Shown: in pieces, positions 24,599 to 31,477 of the stretch
Position numbering within the stretch: position 1 is the stretch's first letter
Layout: the number at the start of each line of letters is the position of its first letter
Source of the DNA: Ectopseudomonas alcaliphila
Lineage (GTDB): Bacteria; Pseudomonadota; Gammaproteobacteria; Pseudomonadales; Pseudomonadaceae
NCBI RefSeq assembly: GCF_900101755.1
Contig: NZ_FNAE01000006.1
Location: forward strand, 186,001 to 250,000
Reading direction: 5' to 3'
DNA: 64,000 nt
Translations under genes and position numbers: made by a program
Notes under the pieces: model-generated
Seen by the model: the letters and a program-made list of their open reading frames with translations, nothing else
The model's database searches: none
What the model was told of the DNA's origin: nothing

Positions 24599-24799
24599 TC
24601 AGCTTTTGGCGATGCGTTCAAGCGTCTGCCGCTGGGCAGCGCTCAGGTTGGTGCGCGGGCCATACCGCTCGAACTTGGCCCGCATGTCTTCGGTGAAGGT
24701 GATTTCCCAGGCGCCGCTGGCATGGAGTTCGGCGGCTGCCAGCAGCGCGATGAACTCTTCAACGCGGTCGTAGGTTTCTTCGACGGTGATGGCGGCCAT
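24599..24799 (-). CDS. Small hypothetical phage protein
   Basis: A 66-residue helical protein (MAAITVEETYDRVEEFIALL...) with no known motif. It lies between the exonuclease and the 253-residue protein with 12-14 base gaps, so it belongs to the same leftward transcript. Confidence 0.6.
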   Translation of the reverse strand: MAAITVEETYDRVEEFIALLAAAELHASGAWEITFTEDMRAKFERYGPRTNLSAAQRQTLERIAKS

Positions 24800-24813
24800 G
24801 CCGGTCTCCTGTA

Positions 24814-26445
24814 TCAGGCGACCTTGCTCAGCTGGACGCCCTGGATGTGGTTGATGAGAGCAGCGCAGATGCGCGGGAAGTCGCTGGTACGGTAGAGCTT
24901 GGCGGCACGCTCCTGACCAACTGGCTCGAAGCCCAGCGAGGACAGGAAGTCAGCAGTCAGCGTGAAGCCGAGGCGACTGGTGATGTCGCCCAGCTTGATG
25001 CGCTGGCCGTTGTCTGCCTGCTGAACGGCTGCTGGAGTGATTGCCACCGTCTGTTCGCGGTCAATCTCTTTGGCGACCTCGACCAGATCGCTCGCCTGTT
25101 CAACGGCCTGCGCCTGGAGCGGTTGCGCTGCAGCCTGTGCCTGCTGCTCTGCGACGCGACGTTTCTCGGCTTCCGCTTCTTCGTGCTCGCTGATGCGGGT
25201 CTTGATCAGTGCGACCAGATCGTCGTTGGCTTTCAACACCAGGTCTTGCGCATCGTGGAACAGGAAGCCGTGCGCGCGGGCCAGCTCGTTCAGGCTGGCG
25301 ATGTTGGCGCGGATGCCATCGCCCACGCGGCTTGCTTCGATCTTCGCCCGGGCCAGCTCGGTGTCTGCGGCTTCCTTGAGGCTGGCGACGGTCTTCTTGC
25401 CCTTGATGGCGTTGGCGAAGTCGGCCGGAACCTTGGGCATGCGAATCTTGCCGCCGAGGGTGGCGTTGATCTGGTCGATGTGATCCTGCAGGGCCTTGGC
25501 CGCGGCGATCACAATCTCTTCGCGGATCGACTTCTTCCGGCTCTCAACCATCTTGTTCAGCTCCAGCCGCTTGGCACGGGTCTGGGCGCTGATTTCGTCG
25601 ATGGTGCGGAAGACCTGGTCGATGTCGGTGGTCTGCCCGAGGATCTGCTGCTTGACCAGCTCCAGCCGCTCTTCGACATCGCCGCACCACTTGACGGTCT
25701 TGTCAGCGTCGGCGAAGTCCTGATCGCTTTCGAGCGTGGTGTTGATGTTGCCCAGGACGGCCAGCGCGTGGCGCTTGAACTCGTCTAGGTTGGATGCCTT
25801 GACCATGCCGGTGACCTCGACGCGCAGCGCCGGCAGCTGCTCCGGCGCCAGGCCAACCGCTTCGACCTTGGTTTCCTGCGGCACGAAATCGGCCAGCTCT
25901 TCCTCGAACTGCTTCCAGCCGGCGATCAACTGCTCGGCTCGGCCTGGTACCGGGCGGTATTCCATGTGCTCGAAGTTCGCTCGGGTGCCATCTGAGCAAA
26001 CAAAGATCACGCGCTCAGCACCGCTGACTAGCAGTTGTTGCTCAAGCTGCCAGTAGTAGTGCGGTTCGAGTTCCTCGGTGCGTACCTGGTAGGCCACCTT
26101 CTCGTTCCAGAGCTTGTGCTCGAACAGGGTGTCGCCGAGCATCGTGGCGCCATCCAGGCTGGCCAGCAGATTGCCGCTGGTGCCGACGATGGGGAACAGC
26201 TCTTCGCCGATCAGCTCTTCGACCAGGGGGCGGGCCATTTCCTCAGTGGCATGGCCCAGGTCGAACAGGTTCTGTTGCGCTGCGGTTACCTCCGGCACGA
26301 TGCCGGTCTTCTTCATGGCTAGCAGGTCGCTGCGGCTCTGGTACTTCGAGGCGCCCATCATCGCGGGCGCCTCCGAGGCAGTGAAGTGGCTGGCGCGAAG
26401 GGCATGCCACTCGGGCGTGCCCTGCTGGACGTTATGGATTTTCAT
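24814..26445 (-). CDS. YqaJ-type viral exonuclease with long coiled-coil C-terminal region
   Basis: A 543-residue protein. The N-terminal 200 residues are a lambda-exonuclease-like YqaJ nuclease: QGTPEWHALRASHFTASEAPAMMG at the start, LLASLDGA with the metal aspartate, and LFEHKLWN...YWQLEQQLLVSG with the catalytic E-x-K-like and Q residues. The remaining 340 residues are helical, rich in charged heptads (EVEERLELVKQQILG region, HEEAEAEKRRVAEQQAQ) and end in a small domain. It is longer than stand-alone YqaJ enzymes. With the adjacent RecT-like protein it forms an exonuclease-annealase pair. It overlaps recT by 14 bases. Confidence 0.87.
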   Translation of the reverse strand: MKIHNVQQGTPEWHALRASHFTASEAPAMMGASKYQSRSDLLAMKKTGIVPEVTAAQQNLFDLGHATEEMARPLVEELIGEELFPIVGTSGNLLASLDGATMLGDTLFEHKLWNEKVAYQVRTEELEPHYYWQLEQQLLVSGAERVIFVCSDGTRANFEHMEYRPVPGRAEQLIAGWKQFEEELADFVPQETKVEAVGLAPEQLPALRVEVTGMVKASNLDEFKRHALAVLGNINTTLESDQDFADADKTVKWCGDVEERLELVKQQILGQTTDIDQVFRTIDEISAQTRAKRLELNKMVESRKKSIREEIVIAAAKALQDHIDQINATLGGKIRMPKVPADFANAIKGKKTVASLKEAADTELARAKIEASRVGDGIRANIASLNELARAHGFLFHDAQDLVLKANDDLVALIKTRISEHEEAEAEKRRVAEQQAQAAAQPLQAQAVEQASDLVEVAKEIDREQTVAITPAAVQQADNGQRIKLGDITSRLGFTLTADFLSSLGFEPVGQERAAKLYRTSDFPRICAALINHIQGVQLSKVA

Positions 26446-27187
26446 GGGTGGCCTCTCCTTCGATGGCTGCCAGCTTCTGGATACGGCTGATTTGCTCGTC
26501 GCTCAGGGTGTATTTCGATTGCAGGAAGGCCTGCAGATCGTCGGGGGTGGTCTTGCCGTCGTTCACGCCCTTCTGCCAGGTCGGCAGCATCGACTCGAAC
26601 TTCGTCTGGTCGTAGCTGGGCAGCGTCTTCGGCGCCTCGGCCTGGCGGGCCGGTCCGACTTCGCGTTCGGTGGGTGTGTCCATCAGCTCTTCGGCGACCG
26701 GCATGCCGCGCAGCACGTCGGGGAACACGTCGCGCAGAGCGAAGGCACGGGCACGCATCTGGCGCATGCGCTTGGGGTACTGGCTCCAGGGGCCCTGCTT
26801 GCCGGCCAGGCCTGCCAACTTGGCGTCGGCCATGCTGAACGTGCGGACCTGCTCTTCTTCGCCGCGGCGCTTCACCCGGCAGGTGGCCGTCTCGCCGTCG
26901 TCGTTCTCGTAGACGTATTCACACAGCGGCGAGCTGCGGACCAGGGCGATCACGGCGTCACCCCAGAGCGACGGGCGCCCGTTGATAACGGCGATGTTCT
27001 GCATGGCCTGCATGGGCTGCAGGCCCAGCTCCATGCCCCATTGGATGGCCACCAGGACGTTGCCAGGCTTGCGCTGGTAGTCCTTGGGCACGATGTCGGC
27101 CTGGGACAGGTGATCGGCGAAGCGCAAGGCCTCGTCGATGTTCTGCGGCATCAGACTGAAGGTTTGTTTGATGGCTAGATCGGACAT
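26432..27187 (-). CDS. recT: RecT-family single-strand annealing protein
   Basis: A 251-residue phage recombinase that anneals complementary single strands made by the partner exonuclease. The RecT core is visible: NIDEALRFADHLSQADIVPKDYQ, AIQWGMELGLQPMQAMQNIAV and GRPSLWGDAVIALVR, then KRMRQMRARAFALRDVFPDVL. The C-terminal tail (ALQAFLQSKYTLSDEQ region) is helical. I start at ATG 27187 because GGGAGAAAG lies at the right distance; the frame opens 21 bases earlier. Confidence 0.92.
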   Translation of the reverse strand: MSDLAIKQTFSLMPQNIDEALRFADHLSQADIVPKDYQRKPGNVLVAIQWGMELGLQPMQAMQNIAVINGRPSLWGDAVIALVRSSPLCEYVYENDDGETATCRVKRRGEEEQVRTFSMADAKLAGLAGKQGPWSQYPKRMRQMRARAFALRDVFPDVLRGMPVAEELMDTPTEREVGPARQAEAPKTLPSYDQTKFESMLPTWQKGVNDGKTTPDDLQAFLQSKYTLSDEQISRIQKLAAIEGEATHENP

Positions 27188-27241
27188 GACTTTCTCCCGC
27201 CGCGCCAAGCGCAGCGAATAGGTGGGGATGGGGAAGGGTGT

Positions 27242-27367
27242 TCAGTTGGCGGCGTGCGGCGGCTGACAGTAGGCCGGCGGCCTGCCGATGAGATCGATCA
27301 GCGGGTCTTGGCCGAGAAAGAGAATCACCAGGACGGTGGCGCAGATGTAAGCAACGGCCTCTTTCAC
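27242..27367 (-). CDS. Small putative membrane protein, 41 residues, GTG start
   Basis: A short frame on the minus strand. It starts at GTG 27367, overlapping the stop of the gene before it in the GTGA manner, with AAGGGGTGA upstream. The product has one hydrophobic segment (VAYICATVLVILFLG) followed by a short polar tail. The overlap and ribosome site fit the tight packing of this operon. There is no known homologue I can name, so moderate confidence. Confidence 0.45.
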   Translation of the reverse strand: MKEAVAYICATVLVILFLGQDPLIDLIGRPPAYCQPPHAAN

Positions 27368-27621
27368 GGCTCACCCCTTGCTTTCGCGATGGCTGCGCGG
27401 GCCATGTCGAATTCGACCGTGGCTCGATCTGCTACTCGGACAACGGCTTCCAGCGCCTCAAGAAGGTCAGGAGCGGCGGCGATCAGGCAAGCGTCTGGCT
27501 CACTCACATCCAGCCAAGCGCACCCCGCATATTCCTCTGGCGCACACGGGCCGACTTGAACGATGGTTCTGCCATTTTGCGCCTTGTGGATTTCCCAAGG
27601 CCCAGGCGTGTGCTTGCTCAT
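27364..27621 (-). CDS. Small phage early protein (HTPGPW type)
   Basis: The start MSKHTPGPWEIHK is a very common opening of small, uncharacterised phage proteins. The rest includes ACLIAAAPDLLEALEAVV, also typical of this group. 85 residues. I choose ATG 27621 over 27648 because GAGGTGAAGG precedes it and it overlaps the upstream stop in ATGA fashion. Function unknown. Confidence 0.75.
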   Translation of the reverse strand: MSKHTPGPWEIHKAQNGRTIVQVGPCAPEEYAGCAWLDVSEPDACLIAAAPDLLEALEAVVRVADRATVEFDMARAAIAKARGEP

Positions 27622-27779
27622 GCCTTCACCTCGAAACGCAGCACGCACAAGCCGCCGCTGATGCTGGTGAATACGGGTTCGCCGTAGCCGTAGCGGGCGG
27701 CCAGCTCACGCGCCTGGGTCAGCGTCTTGCCGGCGACTTCTTCGAACTGGGCGGTTGGCTTCTTCGCTGCAGTGTTCAT
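27618..27779 (-). CDS. Small hypothetical phage protein
   Basis: A 53-residue protein (MNTAAKKPTAQFEEVAGKTL...). GAGGCACGAC precedes ATG 27779, and the stop overlaps the next start by four bases, indicating coupled translation. No motif recognised. Confidence 0.6.
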   Translation of the reverse strand: MNTAAKKPTAQFEEVAGKTLTQARELAARYGYGEPVFTSISGGLCVLRFEVKA

Positions 27780-27787
27780 GTCGTGCC

Positions 27788-28129
27788 TCATTGGGTGAGC
27801 CATAGAAGTTGTCCTTCTGCCTCGTCGCGCTTGTCGTAGAGCATCCGCTCGGCGACTTCCTTGGCGAGTTTGTGATAGCTGAAAGGGGTCATGCCGCCGC
27901 GTGCCAGGGCCCAGTCAAGTGCAAAGCTCTTGTCCGCCTGGTCGGCTTCGTTGCGGGCGATCGAGAACTCGGCGATGAAGTCAGCAACCTTTACCGTGCT
28001 GGTGTCGAAGCCGAGCAGCAGGGTGCGGACCCCGCTCTTGAGGTAGTCCAGGCCTTCCGGCGTATCGATCCACGGGGTTCGTGGTTCGGAGTTGTCGTGC
28101 CGGTGCTGGCATTGCTGTAGTGCGTTCAT
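27788..28129 (-). CDS. Hypothetical phage early protein
   Basis: A 113-residue protein starting MNALQQCQHRHDNSEPRTPW. GGAGGCAGC precedes ATG 28129, and the start overlaps the upstream stop. The helical middle (VADFIAEFSIARNEADQADK) gives no family name. It lies in the leftward early operon. Confidence 0.65.
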   Translation of the reverse strand: MNALQQCQHRHDNSEPRTPWIDTPEGLDYLKSGVRTLLLGFDTSTVKVADFIAEFSIARNEADQADKSFALDWALARGGMTPFSYHKLAKEVAERMLYDKRDEAEGQLLWLTQ

Positions 28130-28404
28130 GCTGCCTCCGGCCAATGGCTGTTGATGCTCTTCTTCGCGTAGATGGAGAGCCGCTCAAAGCTATTCACTGA
28201 CCCGCAACCTGGCATGGTGCCTTCCAGCTCCACGCAGGCTTTGATATCGCAGCGGCGAGAGCACACCCAGCCACCGTAGTGGCAGCGCTTCACTTCGCCT
28301 TTCGGGTCAGGGTGGAAGGCAAGGCCAGCTTTCCACGACGGCGAGCCGCGAAGCTTGAGGCCGCACCCTCGGCATACCGCCTGGGTATCAGTGCAATGGT
28401 GCAT
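28126..28404 (-). CDS. Small zinc-ribbon-like phage protein
   Basis: A 92-residue protein with paired cysteines (AVCRGCGLKLRG; RCHYGGWVCSRRCDIKAC), suggesting a treble-clef or zinc-ribbon fold. The frame runs further upstream, but that part is the translated tRNA-like element, so I start at ATG 28404 (MHHCTDTQ). It might act in DNA or RNA binding; unproved. Confidence 0.65.
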   Translation of the reverse strand: MHHCTDTQAVCRGCGLKLRGSPSWKAGLAFHPDPKGEVKRCHYGGWVCSRRCDIKACVELEGTMPGCGSVNSFERLSIYAKKSINSHWPEAA

Positions 28405-28440
28405 GTGCGTGATCCTCGCTATGTGCGTGGATGGGGAATG

Positions 28441-28541
28441 TGGAGCGGACAGCAGGACTCGAACCTGCAACCTCCATGGGGATGAGCGTCTGTCTACCGG
28501 TCGACGCGCGCTCGGTGCTCTGCCGATTGAGCTATGTCCGC
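28441..28541 (-). tRNA. tRNA-like gene with an expanded anticodon domain
   Basis: The acceptor arms GCGGACA and TGTCCGC pair fully. The D-arm is TAGCTCAATCGGCAGAGC, the T-arm GCAGG/CCTGC carries TTCGAGT, and a CCA end is encoded after T. The segment between the D-arm and AGGTT is 42 bases instead of the usual 17 and has no standard five-pair anticodon stem. GAGCG can pair with CGCTC, and GTC with GAC inside it. Anticodon identity cannot be assigned. It could be a tRNA with an insertion, a pseudo-tRNA or a tRNA mimic. It lies in the early operon right after a terminator. Confidence 0.7.
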
Positions 28542-28566
28542 AAAAAAGCCCCGGTGTGAGTGGGGC
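28542..28566 (-). terminator. Terminator in the leftward early operon
   Basis: On the minus strand, GCCCC/GGGGC around a nine-base loop, followed by six T's. It lies after the first early gene and immediately before the tRNA-like element, so expression of the recombination and DGR genes from PL probably needs antitermination or another promoter. Confidence 0.75.
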
Positions 28567-28634
28567 AATACCGTGGTAGCAAGCGATGCAGAGCATCCCA
28601 ATGCGCCCTCGGTGGAAGGCGCATCAGTGATGGT

Positions 28635-28838
28635 TCATTTCCCGTTTGCCCAAGCCTCACCAGCCGCCTTGGCTTCATCCAGCGAGTCAAACCATTCGGT
28701 GTCAGGGCTGAAACCGCACCCACGCCACCAGCGGACAAGCTGAGCCTTGGTGTTGAAGATGTTGATGCTGGAACGGCGATGGTCATCGCAGGAACCGTAA
28801 TGGGTGATTCCGCAGTAGATCTCTGACCAGGCTTTCAT
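28635..28838 (-). CDS. First leftward early gene, small hypothetical protein
   Basis: A 67-residue protein starting MKAWSEIYCGITHYGSCDDH, with HH/C residues but no clear metal motif. GGAG precedes ATG 28838. The frame extends upstream to 28979 without a ribosome site. It is the first gene after PL, the place of lambda N, but it is acidic to neutral and lacks an arginine-rich motif, so I do not call it N. Confidence 0.6.
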   Translation of the reverse strand: MKAWSEIYCGITHYGSCDDHRRSSINIFNTKAQLVRWWRGCGFSPDTEWFDSLDEAKAAGEAWANGK

Positions 28839-29111
28839 ATGGACTCCCTCCGGTTGGTTTCCCGGATGGCCCTGTCGCCAAGGCCATCGAGGAAATCGGT
28901 CTATCTGGGCGCTGTTTCTGGCCACCTGCGCCTGGGCCTGCTTTCGCATCTCGGGGAGCCTGTGGCTCCGACAGACCACCGCGCCCTCTGGCCGTGGTCA
29001 CTCGGTTAGGCGGTGCTCGACGCTGCGCACCCGGGGTGAGGCTTCCCCTGTACCGAATCGGGGCTTCGGCTCGCTGCCCAGGCCATCCGGTTGGTGGGTG
29101 GCTTGGGTGCA
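28839..29111 (-). promoter_or_regulatory. Untranslated leader of the leftward early transcript
   Basis: About 270 bases between PL and the first gene. No supported ORF. Two hairpins can be read: GGAGCC/GGCTCC (28955-28969) with a three-base loop, and GATGGCC/GGCCATC (28865-28888). Structured leaders of this kind include nut and put antitermination elements; whether this is one is open. Confidence 0.4.
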
Positions 29112-29163
29112 AATTTAGAAAACTAAACAAAGCGCGTCAAGAAGAAAATTTAGAAAGCTAAAC
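29112..29163 (-). promoter_or_regulatory. Leftward early promoter PL with operators OL1 and OL2
   Basis: On the minus strand, TTGACG (29140-29135), 17 bases, then TAAATT (29117-29112). Two copies of the operator GTTTAG-N4-CTAAAC (with an AT-side variant) lie at 29113-29128, covering the -10 and spacer, and at 29148-29163, just upstream of -35. Repressor bound there would block PL. The same operator recurs at PR. Confidence 0.85.
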
Positions 29164-29194
29164 GCGACGGGCGGCATGCATTTCCAGCGGGCAC

Positions 29195-29218
29195 AAAAAA
29201 GCCCGCTCACGGCGGGCT
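29195..29218 (-). terminator. Terminator of the repressor gene
   Basis: On the minus strand, AGCCCGC/GCGGGCT around CGTGA, followed by TTTTTTG. It lies 20 bases after the repressor stop and before the PL operators. Confidence 0.88.
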
Positions 29219-29238
29219 CATAGGGCGGCGTGCTTCGT

Positions 29239-29901
29239 TTACATGGCGCCGCCGCGCCAAACAATCTTCCCGATGATGTCGACACCGCGCATGCCCTCCG
29301 CACTGATCGGCATATCCGGGTATCGCGTCTTGTCCTGGTTGTCAGATCGGATGATCCAGCCGCCTGATATCTCGCGGATCAGGCGCTTGAAGATTACTTC
29401 CTGGTCGGCATCGTGCATCGCAAACATGCTGCCGCTGGTTGGTGACTTCGACGAAATGTCGATCAGCACCACGTCGCCATCGGTCAGCGTCGGCCAGTTG
29501 CTCTCGCCGTGATTGTAGGCGACGCACAGTTTCTCGGGCTTGAGGCCCATGCGGCGCAGCCAATCGCGCTTGAATGCCAGGCCGCCGACCACCTCGATAT
29601 GGTCGTTGATATAGCCGTTGCCCGACGAACCCTTGGCGCTCAACTGGTTGATCAGCGCGTAGTCTGAGTCGAACGATGGGTCGGCGTGCTCCTGATCCGG
29701 CGTCCCCTTGCCTGTCATCAGCCAGTTTTCGTTGCAGCGCAGCGCCTTTGCCAAGGCGACGAGCTTCTGGCCGGTCGCCAGGTTAGAACCTGATGTCCAG
29801 TGCGATACGGCGCCCTTTGAGACGCCAACCGATGCTGCAAGCTCAACGGCGCTGATCTTGAGCTCTTTCATGCGTGCTTTGACGCGATCTGAGAATTCCA
29901 T
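29239..29901 (-). CDS. cI: CI-type phage repressor (HTH plus S24 peptidase)
   Basis: A 220-residue lysogeny repressor. The N-terminal helix-turn-helix is MKELKISAVELAASVGVSKG onward to AVSHWTSG. The C-terminal S24 autocleavage domain shows the serine motif NHGESNWPTLTDGDVV and the lysine segment EVIFKRLIRE, so RecA-stimulated self-cleavage is likely. ATG 29901 directly follows operator 29902-29917 with no ribosome site, so the message may be leaderless as in lambda PRM; a start at 29922 is possible. The gene lies between operator sets, as in lambda. Confidence 0.93.
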   Translation of the reverse strand: MEFSDRVKARMKELKISAVELAASVGVSKGAVSHWTSGSNLATGQKLVALAKALRCNENWLMTGKGTPDQEHADPSFDSDYALINQLSAKGSSGNGYINDHIEVVGGLAFKRDWLRRMGLKPEKLCVAYNHGESNWPTLTDGDVVLIDISSKSPTSGSMFAMHDADQEVIFKRLIREISGGWIIRSDNQDKTRYPDMPISAEGMRGVDIIGKIVWRGGAM

Positions 29902-29965
29902 GTTTAGGATGCTAAACATCATCTGGTTTAGTTGCCTTGCGTTCGTCGGTTTACTTTTCTAAACT
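29902..29965. promoter_or_regulatory. OR operators with rightward promoter PR
   Basis: Three sites between the divergent repressor and cro genes: GTTTAG-GATG-CTAAAC (29902-29917, perfect), GTTTAG-TTGC-CTTGCG (29926-29941, one good half) and GTTTAC-TTTT-CTAAAC (29949-29964). Centres are 24 and 23 bases apart. A PR-like pair, TTGCGT (29937-29942) and TAAACT (29960-29965), has 17-base spacing, with the -10 overlapping the last operator just as at PL. The maintenance promoter for the repressor must lie in the same interval but I cannot place it. Confidence 0.85.
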
Positions 29966-29991
29966 CCGCCAAAACCAGCGGAGATATGGCA

Positions 29992-30195
29992 ATGACCTAT
30001 CAAGAAGCGCTCGACCACTTTCACAGTGGCAGAGCTATCGCAGACGCCCTGGGGCTGACCCCCGGCCGCGTCTCGCAGTGCAAGACCGCCGGCGGCTTCT
30101 CCTACCAGCAGCAATGCGTGCTGGAGAAGGCATCCGACGGTGCGGTCAAGGCTCGGCATGAGGATGTGCCGGCTCAACAATCGTCGGTGGCCTGA
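29992..30195 (+). CDS. cro: Cro-like regulator
   Basis: A 67-residue helix-turn-helix protein, the first gene of the rightward transcript. The sequence MTYQEALDHFHSGRAIADAL followed by GLTPGRVSQCKTAGG matches the short Cro/YdaS-type fold. CGGAG lies eight bases before ATG 29992; ATG 29986 is also possible. By position it should bind the same operators as the repressor and favour lytic growth. Confidence 0.82.
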   Translation: MTYQEALDHFHSGRAIADALGLTPGRVSQCKTAGGFSYQQQCVLEKASDGAVKARHEDVPAQQSSVA

Positions 30196-30197
30196 CC

Positions 30198-30506
30198 ATG
30201 TCGACGGAGACATTGAGCCAGGACCAGACGGTAAGGGCCCGCAAGAACTACAGCGTTCTCATGCGGGCACTTGCATCGGTCGGCAACGCGCCGGTTGCGC
30301 TTGCAGTCGGTTGCGACGAGGCGACGATCAGCCGGATGAAGCCCGAGAAGTTCGAGCAGTTCTGCCAGATCCTGGCGGTGCTTGACCTCAAGGTCGTGCC
30401 CAGTGACATGCGCTGCTTCAACGAGCGCGACATCGAGACGATCCTGCACCAGGCCAAGCGCTGGATGGAGCACGTCCAGGGCATTGATCAGCTGGAGTTC
30501 GACTGA
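30198..30506 (+). CDS. cII: CII-type transcriptional activator
   Basis: A 102-residue protein. Helical start MSTETLSQDQTVRARKNYSV, then the DNA-binding segment APVALAVGCDEATISRMKPEK and a tetramerisation tail. This is the lambda CII family pattern, used to turn on repressor and integrase transcription when lysogeny is chosen. It starts three bases after cro. Direct repeats for its binding were not located. Confidence 0.82.
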   Translation: MSTETLSQDQTVRARKNYSVLMRALASVGNAPVALAVGCDEATISRMKPEKFEQFCQILAVLDLKVVPSDMRCFNERDIETILHQAKRWMEHVQGIDQLEFD

Positions 30507-30508
30507 TC

Positions 30509-31477
30509 ATGGTCGCAATCCGGATCGACGACGCCGAGTGGGAGCTGCTTGCGGGTGAACCTGCAGAGCTGACGAAGCTGTACATCGCTATCAAGCGGCG
30601 CATGGACTTCGCCACAGGTATTGCCGGCCACAAGACGCTGCTGAGCGAGATAGTGCTGCGCGAGGGGTTCACCGTTGACCCCATACCAGGGCGCCCCAAG
30701 CCCAAGCCAATCACCCGCGAAATGTACCGATCAGCCGTGCGACGCCTGGAAAAGCTGGGGTTGCTGGTGACGATCGGCACCATGGTTTACCAGTTCCCGC
30801 ACGCTCGTAGTGATGCTTCGCCCAAAACAGCTACAACCGAGCTACAACCAGCCGCGCAACCACAGCAACAACCAACGGGTGACAGGTTACAGCCCTCTGA
30901 ATACGCGGCCTCCAGCGAAATAGAAGGCGAGCAACAACCAGAGCAACAACCGTATTCCTCGCCGATTAACAACCTACTTCCGGAATCCGGAGATCCTATG
31001 ATGGTGTTACAGCGCGCGAGGCAATTTCCGATGCCTCTCGAAGGCTGGAGCCCCATCGCCAAATCGTTCAAGGCAATCGCCTTCAAGAACGCCGTCCCGT
31101 TGTCAGCGCTCACCACCGAGCGACTGAACGCCTTCTGCAGCTATTGGCACGTCAGGCCAGAGAAAGAGCAGACCCAAGCCCAGTGGGAATACCAACTGGT
31201 CGATCACCTCAAGAAGCAAATCCAGTTCGCCGCCAATAGCGAGGCCAAACCCTATGGACAATCACGATCCGAAGAAGCCGCAGCACGCCGGGGCTCTGGC
31301 AAGCGTTCACTCTCTGCCGTCGAGCAAGTCGAAGCCGCAATCGCAGAGCAACGAGCAGAGCTCGCCAAGCCAAGTGGAGCCGCTATCGCTGATTCTGATG
31401 GAGAAGCTCTGGAAAACGATGGTGGAGACCTACGGCCACCGCTGGACGGCGAATTTTGGCGCGAAGCCGAGGCCTGA
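30509..31477 (+). CDS. Phage replication initiation protein (O-like / DnaT-like)
   Basis: A 322-residue protein. The N-terminal part carries a winged-helix-type region (YIAIKRRMDFATGIAGHKTL onward; AVRRLEKLGLLVTIG). A proline- and glutamine-rich linker follows (residues 110-160), then a DnaT-like C-terminal domain (FNAFCSYWHVRP region). It follows cII by two bases, where lambda has O. The origin may lie in the Q-rich linker DNA (30840-30960), which holds repeated CAACAACC strings, as lambda ori lies inside O. The last 224 bases overlap the next gene. Confidence 0.75.
   Translation: MVAIRIDDAEWELLAGEPAELTKLYIAIKRRMDFATGIAGHKTLLSEIVLREGFTVDPIPGRPKPKPITREMYRSAVRRLEKLGLLVTIGTMVYQFPHARSDASPKTATTELQPAAQPQQQPTGDRLQPSEYAASSEIEGEQQPEQQPYSSPINNLLPESGDPMMVLQRARQFPMPLEGWSPIAKSFKAIAFKNAVPLSALTTERLNAFCSYWHVRPEKEQTQAQWEYQLVDHLKKQIQFAANSEAKPYGQSRSEEAAARRGSGKRSLSAVEQVEAAIAEQRAELAKPSGAAIADSDGEALENDGGDLRPPLDGEFWREAEA

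Noticed and set aside
28405..28596. Upstream extension of the zinc-ribbon ORF
   Set aside because: The extra 64 residues (GHSSIGRAP, LQVRVLLSAP) are the classic translation of a tRNA gene on the minus strand.
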